A DNA stretch of 64,000 nucleotides from Aquirufa aurantiipilula (GCF_019923745.1 NZ_JAANOG010000002.1:248001-312000), one strand, 5' to 3'; counted from the stretch's first letter, positions 16,025 through 25,397 are shown. Notes: a model not told the origin generated them from the letters alone. Numbers and translations: made by a program.

Positions 16025-18142
16025 TTAATAGAATTTGTAGCGTTTGTCTACAATTTTCGCATTGTCTTTAATGGCTTCATTGATGTAATAAGAAGCACGT
16101 TGAATACCCATGGATTGGATTTGCGTTTTGTACGTGGTATAATCTGCTAAAGCTGGAGCTGCTACTGCGGCCGTTTTTTCAGCAATAAACACACCATTAT
16201 CTCCAATGAATACTTGACTTCTCTTACCTGTTTTCAAACCAGCGATTTTACCTAAAGCAACGGCATCTGGACCTGCTGTATTTAACATACCAGTAGATAA
16301 AGTTACATCAGCTACATTTTCAACCAAGGCTCCAGCACCATATTTCTGAGCGATTTGCTCTAAACTTCCTTTGATACCGCTCAATTTAGCTGAGATTTTC
16401 TCTCCTTTCAATTCCGCACGTACCAAATTGGTGATGCCTTCACGGTAGTCATCCACTTTCACGTTGTCTTTATCAGTCTTTCCTGTTAAGTAGGCTACTA
16501 TGTACTGGTTATCTTGCTCAAATACTTTCTTAGATCCATCACCTACCGATGTTCCTTCATCAAATGCCCAACGAACAATTTCACGTGCATTGGTCAAGTT
16601 ATTGATGCTAGTGGCATTTTCTAACAAACGCTCAGCACGCATCATGATGATGTTTTTATCTTTTTTCAAAGCAGCTTCAAAAGCGCCTAAAGTACCATTG
16701 GCATTAGCAAAAGCATCAGCTTGCGTATAAACACGATCCAATGTAGCCTGTGAAGGAGCAATGGTTTTATTAATTGCCGCTAAACGGTAAGCTGTATTGG
16801 TTTTAGCATCGGTGATTTTAACGATATGATAACCAAATTCCGTTTCAACTACGCCTGGCATCAATCCTGCACCATTGAATCCGAAAATCGCTTTTTCAAA
16901 AGCCTTAGTCATGGAACCATTGTTTTTGAAATAGCCTAAATCACCACCATTTTGCGCAGTACCGTCCATTCCATTCAATTGAGCCAATGTTTCAAAGCTA
17001 GCACCACCTTTGATTTGTGTCAAAATGCTTTCAGCTCTTTGTTTCGCTTGTGCTTTAGCCGAATCTGATTTATTAGCAGGAGCAATTAAGATGTGGCTAG
17101 CACGAACTGTAAATAAGCTATCTTTTTTAACTCCACCATACTTATAGATGGAATAAGTTAAACCGTTTTTGAAAGGTCCATAGATACCGCCCACTTGGAA
17201 AGTACCTAATTGAGATTTAACAACCTCAGGAATTTCTGAATAAGCCAATAAATATGGAGTGCGTACATCTGAATTCAACATAGCGAATGCTGAATCGTTG
17301 GGTGCTACGGCTAAATCCTTCGCCAATTTCTTAATTTGATTGTAAAACTCTACAGTATCTTGAGCCGTTGGAACGACTGGGAAAGTAGCATATTGAATCG
17401 AACGAGAATTAACCCCTTTGAAACGATCTTTGTGTTTCGCTAAATATTCTTCCAATTGTGCATCAGTCACTTTAACCGTAGAATCAGGAATGGAGAAGAA
17501 AGGCACGTATAAGAAACGAGCAGAAAACTTAGCATTTTGTGCTTGGTATTCTTTTTGTGCTTCAGCTGTATTAACGTAAGTTGATAAACGAATTAAGTTT
17601 TCATACTTAGAACGAATGCGATCTTGAGCAATTGATTTCTCGAAATTAGCCCAGCCTTGTTGCTGCTGCGCTGGCATAGTTTTTAAGTTTTTCAAAAACT
17701 GAATCACAAAAGTCTTATCAAATTGACCCGTTTGAGGATTGGTAAATTGCTGACGAACAGATGGGTGGATGTTATTTCCTTGCACCATGTCAATCAATTC
17801 TTCCGAAGAAACTTTCAATCCTAAAGCGTCGAATTCTTTTTTATAGGCAATATCCAAGATGTATTGGTTCCAAACTTGATCACGGATCATAGTAGCTTCT
17901 TGCTCACCTGGACCTTTACCTGTTTGTGCTGTATAATTGGCTGTAGCCTCTTCTACTTTCTTTTGGAATTCAGGTAATAAAATACTTTCACCTGCTATAA
18001 CACCTACTTCTTGGTTATTAGAGCCAAATAAAGACGATCTTCCTTGGAAAATATCACTACCGATGAGAAATAAAATTAAACTGATGGCGATTGCTGCTGC
18101 CGCGATTCCCGATTTCTCTCTAATTTTTGTAATTAATGCCAT
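16025..18142 (-). CDS. ppiD: Membrane-anchored periplasmic chaperone and peptidyl-prolyl isomerase, PpiD type
   Basis: 705 aa. The N-terminus MALITKIREKSGIAAAAIAISLILFLIGSD contains one membrane helix (about 12-30). A SurA_N-like helical segment follows (VIAGESILLPEFQKKVEEA). The parvulin/rotamase domain (PpiC) lies at about residues 340-460, starting VRASHILIAP and including GGDLGYF and EFGYHIVKI. A second, degenerate parvulin-like region follows up to the C-terminus. PpiD helps folding of proteins leaving the Sec channel. It fits near secretion and envelope genes of the window but forms its own transcript between argD and gldG. Confidence 0.9.
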   Translation of the reverse strand: MALITKIREKSGIAAAAIAISLILFLIGSDIFQGRSSLFGSNNQEVGVIAGESILLPEFQKKVEEATANYTAQTGKGPGEQEATMIRDQVWNQYILDIAYKKEFDALGLKVSSEELIDMVQGNNIHPSVRQQFTNPQTGQFDKTFVIQFLKNLKTMPAQQQQGWANFEKSIAQDRIRSKYENLIRLSTYVNTAEAQKEYQAQNAKFSARFLYVPFFSIPDSTVKVTDAQLEEYLAKHKDRFKGVNSRSIQYATFPVVPTAQDTVEFYNQIKKLAKDLAVAPNDSAFAMLNSDVRTPYLLAYSEIPEVVKSQLGTFQVGGIYGPFKNGLTYSIYKYGGVKKDSLFTVRASHILIAPANKSDSAKAQAKQRAESILTQIKGGASFETLAQLNGMDGTAQNGGDLGYFKNNGSMTKAFEKAIFGFNGAGLMPGVVETEFGYHIVKITDAKTNTAYRLAAINKTIAPSQATLDRVYTQADAFANANGTLGAFEAALKKDKNIIMMRAERLLENATSINNLTNAREIVRWAFDEGTSVGDGSKKVFEQDNQYIVAYLTGKTDKDNVKVDDYREGITNLVRAELKGEKISAKLSGIKGSLEQIAQKYGAGALVENVADVTLSTGMLNTAGPDAVALGKIAGLKTGKRSQVFIGDNGVFIAEKTAAVAAPALADYTTYKTQIQSMGIQRASYYINEAIKDNAKIVDKRYKFY

Positions 18143-18264
18143 TGATAATGTATAATAAGTTGTTTAATGTCTTTTTTAATAGCCTTAGCTGTTCACAAAA
18201 GAAACGCAAAATAATCACATTTCTAATCAAAAAGCAAGCCTTTATCAGAATGAGCTTCCGAAAT

Positions 18265-19389
18265 TTAAGCTTTCAGGACTTGGGTCAAACTTTCTAAAAA
18301 CTGATCAGCCACCTTTTGGTCAATACCTAAACTAGGTAATAAACGCAATGTGTGCTTTCCTGCGTATCCACAGAAGATATGGTGATCAAATAATAAGGCA
18401 TCCCGAATAGGCCCAACCGCCTGTTCGAATTCAATACCAATCATCAAACCTTTTCCTCTAACTTCTTTCACTGCTGAAAATTGACTCAATTGATCCATAA
18501 GATATTGACCAATTTTAGCGGCATTTTCAATTAAGTTTTCATCTTGAATGACATCCAAAACGGCGTTTCCTGCTGCACATGCCATGTGGTTTCCTCCAAA
18601 AGTCGTGCCTAATAAACCGTAACTCGCTTTGATATGTGGAGCAATTAATACGCCACCCATGGGGAAACCATTTCCCATACCCTTAGCGGTAGTCATCAAA
18701 TCAGGCTGTATACCTGCATATTGGTGCGAGAAGAATTTTCCAGAACGGCCATAGCCACATTGCACAGAATCCAAAATTAATTGAGCTCCTGTTTCATCAC
18801 AACGTTTTCTAAGGGCTTGTAAAAATTCCGTTCCTGCCACTTGAATGCCTCCAACACCTTGAATTCCTTCTACAATGACTGCTGCAGTTTCTTCAGTAAT
18901 ACCAGAGGCTAAACCCTCAATTTGATTGAAGGGCAAAAAGCTAACATGTGACGTGTCATTGATCGGTGCTACAATGCTAGGATTGTCTGTAACAGCTACA
19001 GCACCTGCAGTACGGCCGTGGAAAGCATTTTTAAAAGCCACCACTTTTTTACGACCTGTATGAAAGGAAGCTAATTTCAGGGCATTTTCATTGGATTCAG
19101 CTCCTGAATTGGTTAAGAATAATTGATAATCTGGGTAACCTGATAATTTTCCCAACTTTTCAGCTAATTCTTCTTGGCCAGGAATGATGACAGAATTGGA
19201 ATAAAACCCAATATTCTGTAACTGCTCTGTCAATTTAGCTACATAATAGGGATGGGAATGTCCAATGGAAATCACCGCGTGACCTCCATATAAATCGGTA
19301 TATGTTTGACCCTTTTTATCCCATAAAGTAACACCTTGCGCTTTGACAAGTTCAATAGGATATAGTGGGTATACGTCAAATAATTTCAT
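18265..19389 (-). CDS. argD: Acetylornithine/succinylornithine aminotransferase
   Basis: 374 aa from the ATG at 19389 (MKLFDVYPLYPIELVKAQG); an earlier in-frame start would overlap argC. Class III PLP aminotransferase: cofactor phosphate and ring contacts NSGAESNENALKLA and AFHGRTAGA, the Asp in QLILDSVQCGYGRSGKFF, and the Schiff-base Lys in TTAKGMGNGFPMGG. It converts N-acyl-glutamate semialdehyde to N-acyl-ornithine. Last gene of the operon GNAT-argG-argC-argD, 43 nt after argC. Bacteroidota use either acetylated or succinylated intermediates in this pathway; the sequence alone does not show which one this enzyme uses. Confidence 0.93.
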   Translation of the reverse strand: MKLFDVYPLYPIELVKAQGVTLWDKKGQTYTDLYGGHAVISIGHSHPYYVAKLTEQLQNIGFYSNSVIIPGQEELAEKLGKLSGYPDYQLFLTNSGAESNENALKLASFHTGRKKVVAFKNAFHGRTAGAVAVTDNPSIVAPINDTSHVSFLPFNQIEGLASGITEETAAVIVEGIQGVGGIQVAGTEFLQALRKRCDETGAQLILDSVQCGYGRSGKFFSHQYAGIQPDLMTTAKGMGNGFPMGGVLIAPHIKASYGLLGTTFGGNHMACAAGNAVLDVIQDENLIENAAKIGQYLMDQLSQFSAVKEVRGKGLMIGIEFEQAVGPIRDALLFDHHIFCGYAGKHTLRLLPSLGIDQKVADQFLESLTQVLKA

Positions 19390-19432
19390 GATAATGCGTG
19401 TTTTTTTGAATGAAAATCTAGGTAAGTGCCAA

Positions 19433-20383
19433 CTAAAAACCAATGGCTTTTAATCGTAGACCTTCATCTTCTTTCCAGCCCAACATGATATTCATGTTTT
19501 GCACAGCTTGTCCTGAGGCTCCCTTGATCAGGTTGTCAATGATGGAAGTAATCAACAATTGCCCTTGGTGGATTTCTAAGTGCAACAAGCATTTATTGGT
19601 ATTGACCACTTGCTTTAAATCAATGCTGGCTTTAGAGACGAAGACAAAGGGGGAGGACTCATAGTAGTCATTATACATTTCCAAGGCCTCTTCCAGAGTA
19701 CCCGTATATGGAGTGTATACATTGGCCATGATTCCCCGAGAGAAATTACCTCGATAAGGGACGAAATGGATCAAAGGGGCCTTTTTTCCAAAGGCTAAGG
19801 TTTGACCAATTTCTGCCAGGTGTTGATGTGTGAAAGCTTTATAAATACTGATATTATTATTTCTCCAAGAAAAATGGCTAGTGGTCGACAAAGACTGTCC
19901 AGCTCCAGTGCTACCTGTAATCGCAGAAACATGCACATCTCCCGTAATTTTTCCGGCTGCGGCTAATGGCAATAAGGCCAATTCAATGGAAGTGGCAAAA
20001 CAACCTGGATTGGCTATTTTTTGAGCAGCTTGTATTTTGGCTTTTTGAAATTCTGGAAGGCCATAGACAAATCCATCGGATTCGTCTCGGTAGTCGGTAC
20101 TCAAATCTATGATTTTAGTATGCCAAGGAATGTCATTGGCTTCCAAGAATTTCTTAGATTCACCATGGCCAGAGCATAAAAATAACACATCCAAAGGCTT
20201 TAACGTATCTGTGAATTTGGCAAATGTACTTCCTAATAAATCGGTATGCACATCCGAAACCAATTTGCCAGCCTGGGAATTAGATAGTATGCAAGTCAAT
20301 TCCACATCCGGGTGATTGACCAAAATCCGCAATAATTCTCCTCCCGTATAACCTGCCGCTCCAACAATTCCTATCTTAGCCAT
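19433..20383 (-). CDS. argC: N-acyl-gamma-glutamyl-phosphate reductase
   Basis: 316 aa. N-terminal Rossmann motif IGIVGAAGYTGGELLRIL binds NADPH. The catalytic Cys is in IANPGCFATSIELALLPL, and the conserved GSTGAGQSLS and His-containing PYRGNFSRGIMANVYT stretches follow. It reduces N-acyl-glutamyl phosphate to the semialdehyde, the step before argD. It is separated from argG by one nucleotide, so the two are certainly co-transcribed and probably translationally coupled. The C-terminal CTASGQAVQN-like sequence is present as GASGQAVQNMNIMLG. Confidence 0.96.
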   Translation of the reverse strand: MAKIGIVGAAGYTGGELLRILVNHPDVELTCILSNSQAGKLVSDVHTDLLGSTFAKFTDTLKPLDVLFLCSGHGESKKFLEANDIPWHTKIIDLSTDYRDESDGFVYGLPEFQKAKIQAAQKIANPGCFATSIELALLPLAAAGKITGDVHVSAITGSTGAGQSLSTTSHFSWRNNNISIYKAFTHQHLAEIGQTLAFGKKAPLIHFVPYRGNFSRGIMANVYTPYTGTLEEALEMYNDYYESSPFVFVSKASIDLKQVVNTNKCLLHLEIHQGQLLITSIIDNLIKGASGQAVQNMNIMLGWKEDEGLRLKAIGF

Positions 20384-20384
20384 A

Positions 20385-21578
20385 CTATTTTTCGTTTACC
20401 TTTCGGTGTATCATCGTTTGGTTTGAGACGATTTTCGAGAATCCTCTTACATCATCTCCAGTCCAAGCTTTATTCATTTCGCCATAAGCTCCAAAAACAG
20501 ATGACATTAAATCGTATTTAGACTCGATGCCCAGGATATGGAATTGATATGGATTTAATTGTACATGAACTGTACCAGTAACATTACTTTGGGTATCGGC
20601 CAAGAATGTTTCAAAGTTGCGCATCACAGGTTCCAAGAATTGGCCTTCGTGCAACAAGGTTCCGTACATATCACCGATGTTTTGTTTCCAATACAACTGG
20701 TGTTTGGTCAATATATGCTTTTCTAAACTATGGTGAGCCTTAATGATGATTAAAGGAGCAGGAGCTTCAAATCCTACACGGCCTTTGATTCCAATGATGG
20801 TATCACCAACATGTATATCTCTTCCAATGGCAAATGCACCTGCTAATTCAGTTAATTCACGAATAGCAGCTACTTTTGAACTCGATTTTTTACCGTTGAT
20901 TCCTACTAATTCTCCTTGTTCAAATTCCAAGGTGATTTTCTCAGGAGTAGTTTTGGTCAATTGGGTAGGCCATGCATCCTCAGGTAAATAACCATCAGAG
21001 GTTAATGTCTCTTTCCCACCTACTGAAGTACCCCAAAGACCTTTGTTGATGGAATAAGCAGCTTTATGCCATTCTTGAACTACACCTTTTGATTTTAAAA
21101 AGTCGATTTCTGCCTCACGTGAAAGTTGTAAATCTCGAATAGGAGTAATGACCTCACATTCAGGAGCTAAAATGCGGAACACCACATCGAAACGTACTTG
21201 ATCATTTCCTGCACCCGTACTTCCGTGAGCAATGGCTTTTGCTCCTAATTTTTCTGCATATTTGGCTACAGCTGTTGCTTGAAACACTCGCTCAGCAGAT
21301 ACAGAAAGAGGATAGGTATTGTTTTTTAATACATTACCATAAACCAAATAGCGTAAACAATCTTGGTAATAAGAGTCTACTACATCCAAAGTCACGTGTG
21401 AACTTACCCCTAAGGCATAGGCTTTGGCTTCAATGGCCTTTAATTCTTCAGGAGAAAAACCACCTGTATCCACTAAGGCCGAGTGCACTTCCATGCCACG
21501 CTCTTCGGTTAAATATTTGACACAAAATGAGGTATCTAATCCTCCACTAAAGGCTAAAATTACTTTCGGCTTGCTCAT
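20385..21578 (-). CDS. argG: Argininosuccinate synthase
   Basis: 397 aa. The N-terminal ATP-pyrophosphatase motif LAFSGGLDTSFCVKYL is intact. AHGSTGAGNDQVRFD and EGKKSSS-like GKKSSSKVAAIRE positions follow in the expected order. It joins citrulline and aspartate with ATP to make argininosuccinate. Second gene of the arginine operon, with only 2 nt to the GNAT gene upstream and 1 nt to argC downstream. argH and the carbamoyltransferase are not in the window. Confidence 0.97.
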   Translation of the reverse strand: MSKPKVILAFSGGLDTSFCVKYLTEERGMEVHSALVDTGGFSPEELKAIEAKAYALGVSSHVTLDVVDSYYQDCLRYLVYGNVLKNNTYPLSVSAERVFQATAVAKYAEKLGAKAIAHGSTGAGNDQVRFDVVFRILAPECEVITPIRDLQLSREAEIDFLKSKGVVQEWHKAAYSINKGLWGTSVGGKETLTSDGYLPEDAWPTQLTKTTPEKITLEFEQGELVGINGKKSSSKVAAIRELTELAGAFAIGRDIHVGDTIIGIKGRVGFEAPAPLIIIKAHHSLEKHILTKHQLYWKQNIGDMYGTLLHEGQFLEPVMRNFETFLADTQSNVTGTVHVQLNPYQFHILGIESKYDLMSSVFGAYGEMNKAWTGDDVRGFSKIVSNQTMIHRKVNEK

Positions 21579-21580
21579 GT

Positions 21581-22246
21581 TTATTTGGATTTCCCCTTTT
21601 TCTTAAAGGGCATTAATAATTTTTCTTTAATCTTCTTCAATTTGCTGAAATCAGCAATGTTCTTTAGGAATAACCACTTTTCTTCGGAATCTCCTACCGA
21701 CTTCTTGGATGCATTGGGGTCGTAAATCATCCCGGTGCACAAACAAATTTTGCGTTCTGTTCTTGTTAAAATATCATAATTAACGCAGGATTCACAGCCT
21801 TTCCAGAAATTATCATCTACTGGTAATTCGGAAAAGGTCGTCGGTTCATATCCCAAATCTGAGTTAATTTTCATCACCGCAAGGGAAGTGGTGATACCAA
21901 TGATTTTGGCATCAGGATACCGAGTTCTGGATAATTCAAAGGCTTTCGCTTTTACAGCTTTCGCTACACCATACTGACGGTAAGAAGGATTGACAATCAA
22001 TCCCGAGTTAGCAACAAATTTACCATGCTGCCAAGTTTCTATATAACAAAAGCCGACAAATGCCCCAGTGATGTCATCGGTGGCAATGATGGCTTTTCCT
22101 TCTGACATTTTTTCTTGAAGGTATTCGGGTGTTCTTTTGGCAATACCCGTTCCACGAGCTTTTGCCGATTCTGCCATTTCGTGGCAAATAGACTCTGCTA
22201 GGCCAAAATGGGCTTGACTAGCAACTTGAACAGTATAAGGATTCAT
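21581..22246 (-). CDS. GNAT acyltransferase, candidate N-acylglutamate synthase
   Basis: 221 aa and first gene of the arginine operon. The GNAT fold is visible at about residues 1-140: GAFVGFCYIETW (beta4), VNPSYRQYGVAKAVKAKAFELS as a variant acetyl-CoA loop (R/Q-x-x-G-V-A), and ITTSLAVMKINSDLGYEP. A second part carries a possible zinc site, C151-x2-C154 and C168-x-C170. Bacteroidota lack classical ArgA, and GNAT proteins coded next to arginine genes have been proposed as their N-acetyl- or N-succinylglutamate synthases; position and fold make the same role likely here. The acyl donor is unknown. The ATG at 22246 lies 2 nt after the stop of a tiny Arg-containing leader frame. Confidence 0.75.
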   Translation of the reverse strand: MNPYTVQVASQAHFGLAESICHEMAESAKARGTGIAKRTPEYLQEKMSEGKAIIATDDITGAFVGFCYIETWQHGKFVANSGLIVNPSYRQYGVAKAVKAKAFELSRTRYPDAKIIGITTSLAVMKINSDLGYEPTTFSELPVDDNFWKGCESCVNYDILTRTERKICLCTGMIYDPNASKKSVGDSEEKWLFLKNIADFSKLKKIKEKLLMPFKKKGKSK

Positions 22247-22248
22247 TC

Positions 22249-22330
22249 TTAACGACGATAAAAATTAAACAATAGCATTCTTCGGGTCCCTAGGGGATCA
22301 TACCCTAAAGATGAATCGTCGCCTTCGTCG
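22249..22330 (-). promoter_or_regulatory. Candidate arginine-responsive leader with peptide ending Arg-Arg
   Basis: Read on the minus strand, an ATG at 22278 opens a 10-codon frame (MLLFNFYRR, stop at 22249-22251) whose last two codons are CGT CGT. The stop is 2 nt before the ATG of the first arginine gene. A hairpin (TCTTTAGGGT / ACCCGAAGA, coordinates 22311-22302 and 22287-22279) sits just before the leader ATG. Further upstream CGACGAT (22321-22315) and a second CGACGA (22330-22325) are complementary to the two Arg codons (ATCGTCG, 22259-22253). A ribosome slowed at the Arg codons would break that pairing and free the start of the GNAT gene. This is an inference from the sequence; no T-run terminator is present, so control would be translational. 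Confidence 0.4.
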
Positions 22331-22470
22331 GATAGGAGATACAAGATGTACGAATAATAATTTTATCTGCATTCTTTTTGTAAACCAGGATGCTCGTCCT
22401 AAGTTTGTCCTAATTAGCTCGCAATTTCAGAAATTCAGCGGGGAAATGCGAATAATCTCCTAATTATTTC

Positions 22471-23082
22471 ATGGAAGAGGATAAACTATTATCAGTTGAA
22501 CAATTAATTTACGCGTATGCCAAAGGTGTTTTTCCTATGGCAGATGAGGGTGAAATTCATTGGTATAGTCCAGATCCTAGGGCCATAATTCCTATTGATA
22601 CCTACAAACCTGCCCAATCCTTGCGGTCTGTTATCAACAAACATCTTTTTGAAATTCGTATTGATACCCAATTTGAGGCAGTGATGCGTTATTGTGCAGG
22701 TCCTAGGTCGACAGATTCTGAAACTTGGATATCAGAAGAAATAATTCAAGCATATACGGATCTTTACCGCATGGGTTTTGCCCATTCGGTGGAAGCCTAT
22801 GTAGATGGTAAATTAGTGGGTGGTCTATATGGAGTTGCCTTGGGTGGTGCCTATTTTGGGGAATCTATGTTCAGTTTGGTGTCCAATGCATCTAAAGTGG
22901 CTTTTCATTATTTGATGATTCTACTTCGTGAACAAGGCTATTCCTTATTGGATACCCAATTCATGAATGATAATGTACTCCGATATGGAGCTATTGAAAT
23001 CAGTAGGAAAGATTATAAAAGCCGATTAGCCAAGGCTCTCAAAAAAACATGTCACTTTGAATTAGCAGGAAAAGATTATTAA
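22471..23082 (+). CDS. aat: Leucyl/phenylalanyl-tRNA-protein transferase
   Basis: 203 aa, usual length for the family. The conserved N-terminal AYAKGVFPMADEGEIHWYSPDPRAIIP, the VEAYVDGKLVGGLYGVALGGAYFGESMFS core and the DTQFMNDNVLRYGAIEISRKDY tail are unmistakable. It attaches Leu or Phe from tRNA to N-terminal Lys/Arg (N-end rule), marking proteins for ClpAP/ClpS degradation. Divergent from the arginine operon. Its stop overlaps the stop of the convergent gene at 23079 by 4 bp. Confidence 0.96.
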   Translation: MEEDKLLSVEQLIYAYAKGVFPMADEGEIHWYSPDPRAIIPIDTYKPAQSLRSVINKHLFEIRIDTQFEAVMRYCAGPRSTDSETWISEEIIQAYTDLYRMGFAHSVEAYVDGKLVGGLYGVALGGAYFGESMFSLVSNASKVAFHYLMILLREQGYSLLDTQFMNDNVLRYGAIEISRKDYKSRLAKALKKTCHFELAGKDY

Positions 23083-23543
23083 GAATTGTTTTCCGATAAG
23101 TCACTTTGCTTACTTTGGTTGACCAAACCTTTCATTACCAACATGCAAACAAAAAGCATGGATAAAGTGACGGCAACCAATCCTAAGGTAATGATTGATT
23201 CAATCAAAGGACCTTGTTCTGTTCCCCCAGCGATAGGTAATAATTTTCCCGCACCAGTAGCTGCTGCCAAGCCTATCGTTAAAAAATTAAAATAGGTACC
23301 TAAGACGGCCAACCGAAATGTTGTTTTAAGCCAAAAATGGGACAGAGATAATCTGTTCCAAATAAGACCCAAAATAACTAGGAACATACCATTCATAACT
23401 CCCTCTAAATGAGAGGATAGTCCAATTCGAGGTTTCGCTAAAATAGGGATTAATAGTCCGATGACCAATCCTAAAAAGAACAAGAAAATGCCTAAGAAAA
23501 TCAACTTGTCGGCCTGCTGTTTACTAGTTGCGTTAGTTTCCAT
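23079..23543 (-). CDS. Four-helix membrane protein, hydroxylaminobenzene mutase (HabA)-like
   Basis: 154 aa with four membrane segments (about 14-34, 50-62, 74-95, 114-136). The stretch GLSSHLEGVMNGMFLVILGLIW and the following TTFRLAVLGTYFNFLTIGLAAATGAGKLLPIAGG match the small HabA-type family, named for the intramolecular rearrangement of hydroxylaminobenzene but present in many bacteria that are not known to degrade nitroarenes. Function here is therefore open. The 3' end shares the TTAA palindrome with aat, so both stop codons overlap. Confidence 0.65.
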   Translation of the reverse strand: METNATSKQQADKLIFLGIFLFFLGLVIGLLIPILAKPRIGLSSHLEGVMNGMFLVILGLIWNRLSLSHFWLKTTFRLAVLGTYFNFLTIGLAAATGAGKLLPIAGGTEQGPLIESIITLGLVAVTLSMLFVCMLVMKGLVNQSKQSDLSENNS

Positions 23544-23745
23544 TTGATTGATAATGAGAAGGTTGAATCTAATATTGGTAATTTAATGGGCGACTTTAAA
23601 ATATCAAAATTTCAGAAAGAGTTTCTTTACTAGCCACAATCCAACCTGCTTCATTCTTCATTCTACATTCTTCATTCTCCATTTTCCATACTACATTCCC
23701 ATGAATCGATTCAATTGCTTAAATTGCAAGAATATTTCGTTCCAT

Positions 23746-24774
23746 ATGTCAAAGCCAATTCTTGTAATTAAATTCGGATCATCTTCCATCACACATGCCA
23801 ATGGGGATGTTAATGAGCAAACTTTGGAGAAAATTGCTTCACAAGTAGCTCAATTACAGCCTAATTTCCACATTGTATTAGTTTCCAGTGGGGCAGTAGC
23901 AGCAGGTAAATCCGTATTTAAAAATTATAAAGGAAGCTTGTCGGAACGCAAAGCCGCAGCAGCAGTCGGGAATCCCATTTTGATTGCTAAATACAATGAT
24001 TATTTCCAGAAATATGGTATTTCCATCGCCCAAAGCTTATGTGAGCGTCATCATTTTTCACAAAGAGGTCAGTTTTTGCAATTAAAAGAGACCTATCAAG
24101 AACTTTGGAAAAATGGAGTTATTCCCATTGCCAATGAAAATGACGTGGTGAGTAATGTAGAGTTGAAATTTTCGGATAATGATGAGTTAGCGACCTTGAT
24201 AGCTACGGGATTTGGAGCCTCTAAATTATTGATTTCAACCTCGGTGGGTGGACTTTTAGATGGAGAGGGAAAGATTATCCGACATGTCAAGGAAATTAAT
24301 TCGGAGGTATTAAGTGTGGTGAGTACCGATAAATCCAGTTCAGGATTAGGTGGGATGATTTCCAAATTAACCTTTACTCGCATGGCCACTCGATTAGGAA
24401 TCAAAGTGGTGATATTCGGTTTAGATCAAGGCGAAGGGATAGTAGATGCCTTGAATGAAAAGATTGGTACGGTTTTTGAGGCTCAAGAAGCAACACTTAA
24501 TTCTCGGCAAAAATGGTTAGCCACTGGTTCATTGATTCGAGGAAAAGCAGTTTTGGATAAAGGTGCGGTAAAGGCCATCTCACAGCGTAAAAGTTTACTT
24601 TCAGTGGGCGTGCTTGAGTTTCTCGGCGATTTTGAAAAAGGGGAAGTGATCGAATTGCTGGATATGAATAAAACTCCAGTGGCTATTGCACGTGCCCGTA
24701 GTTCTAAATCAGAATTGATATCAGCACCTACAAGTTTAGAAGTAGCGCATGCCGACGATATTGTTCTGTGGTAA
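23746..24774 (+). CDS. proB: Glutamate 5-kinase with PUA domain
   Basis: 342 aa from the ATG at 23746 (MSKPILVIKFGSSSIT); an ATG 45 nt upstream adds an unlikely Cys-rich leader. Amino-acid kinase domain: GSSSIT, VLVSSGAVAAGK-like LVSSGAVAAGKS, IANENDVVS and SGLGGMISKLTFTRMA. The C-terminal ~75 residues form a PUA domain (LDKGAVKAISQRKSLLSVGV). It makes gamma-glutamyl phosphate for proline. proA is not adjacent. It is convergent with the gene at 24780, with 5 bp between the stops. Confidence 0.95.
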   Translation: MSKPILVIKFGSSSITHANGDVNEQTLEKIASQVAQLQPNFHIVLVSSGAVAAGKSVFKNYKGSLSERKAAAAVGNPILIAKYNDYFQKYGISIAQSLCERHHFSQRGQFLQLKETYQELWKNGVIPIANENDVVSNVELKFSDNDELATLIATGFGASKLLISTSVGGLLDGEGKIIRHVKEINSEVLSVVSTDKSSSGLGGMISKLTFTRMATRLGIKVVIFGLDQGEGIVDALNEKIGTVFEAQEATLNSRQKWLATGSLIRGKAVLDKGAVKAISQRKSLLSVGVLEFLGDFEKGEVIELLDMNKTPVAIARARSSKSELISAPTSLEVAHADDIVLW

Positions 24775-24779
24775 GAGAG

Positions 24780-25397
24780 CTAATTTTTTATTTTATACTT
24801 AAAATCACATTTGTCAGCACCAAGGGCTATCGTGCCAAGTCGGATCATATCTAATCCTGCCAAACTAGTGGTCATATGGTCCACTTCACATAATATGGAA
24901 GTAAATCGCTGGTAATTTCTTTTTTGAAATTGCTTACAGATGCCACATTCTAGGATATCAATACCATATCCTAAACCATGAGTGGTGTTTTTGTCGGTGA
25001 TGATTCTTGCCACAAATCCATCTGGGTGACCAGGTTTTTCTGCTACTTTTTTTAAGTTTTGAATCAATAATTTCCCTAGCCAAGTTTGAATGAAATAAGA
25101 TGGCCATTTTTTAATGAGACGTTGGAAGCCGTTTTTGGGTTGAACGAAATCAAAGGCCACTTGTAGACATACCTGTCGAATCTGTTCATAACTTTCTCCT
25201 TTTTCATCCAAGCATTGAATCATGGCTAAAAAATAGGCACTAAATGACAATCGTTTATCGATGGGATTTTTTGAGCTCGCTAAGCTTGAATCATATATTT
25301 CTGGATACAATCGGTCCATTTTAGCCAGTATTTCATCCGCATCTTTTTGGTAATGAGAGATCAGTATGGGCAAAAAATAAGGATGAAATGCTTTCAT
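24780..25397 (-). CDS. ATC hydrolase-family protein (L-2-amino-thiazoline-4-carboxylate hydrolase-like)
   Basis: 205 aa, soluble, without a signal peptide. The C-terminal block DHMTTSLAGLDMIRLGTIALGADKCDFKYKIKN with a Cys-Asp-Phe motif and the central CGICKQFQKRNYQRF are characteristic of the L-2-amino-thiazoline-4-carboxylic acid hydrolase family (PF14196), also used as a domain in other proteins. It is the last gene of a three-gene minus-strand operon after a PAAR protein (30-nt gap) and a spike-like protein. In this setting a role as cargo of a contractile injection system is possible, but I cannot show it; it may also be a metabolic enzyme. Confidence 0.65.
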   Translation of the reverse strand: MKAFHPYFLPILISHYQKDADEILAKMDRLYPEIYDSSLASSKNPIDKRLSFSAYFLAMIQCLDEKGESYEQIRQVCLQVAFDFVQPKNGFQRLIKKWPSYFIQTWLGKLLIQNLKKVAEKPGHPDGFVARIITDKNTTHGLGYGIDILECGICKQFQKRNYQRFTSILCEVDHMTTSLAGLDMIRLGTIALGADKCDFKYKIKN

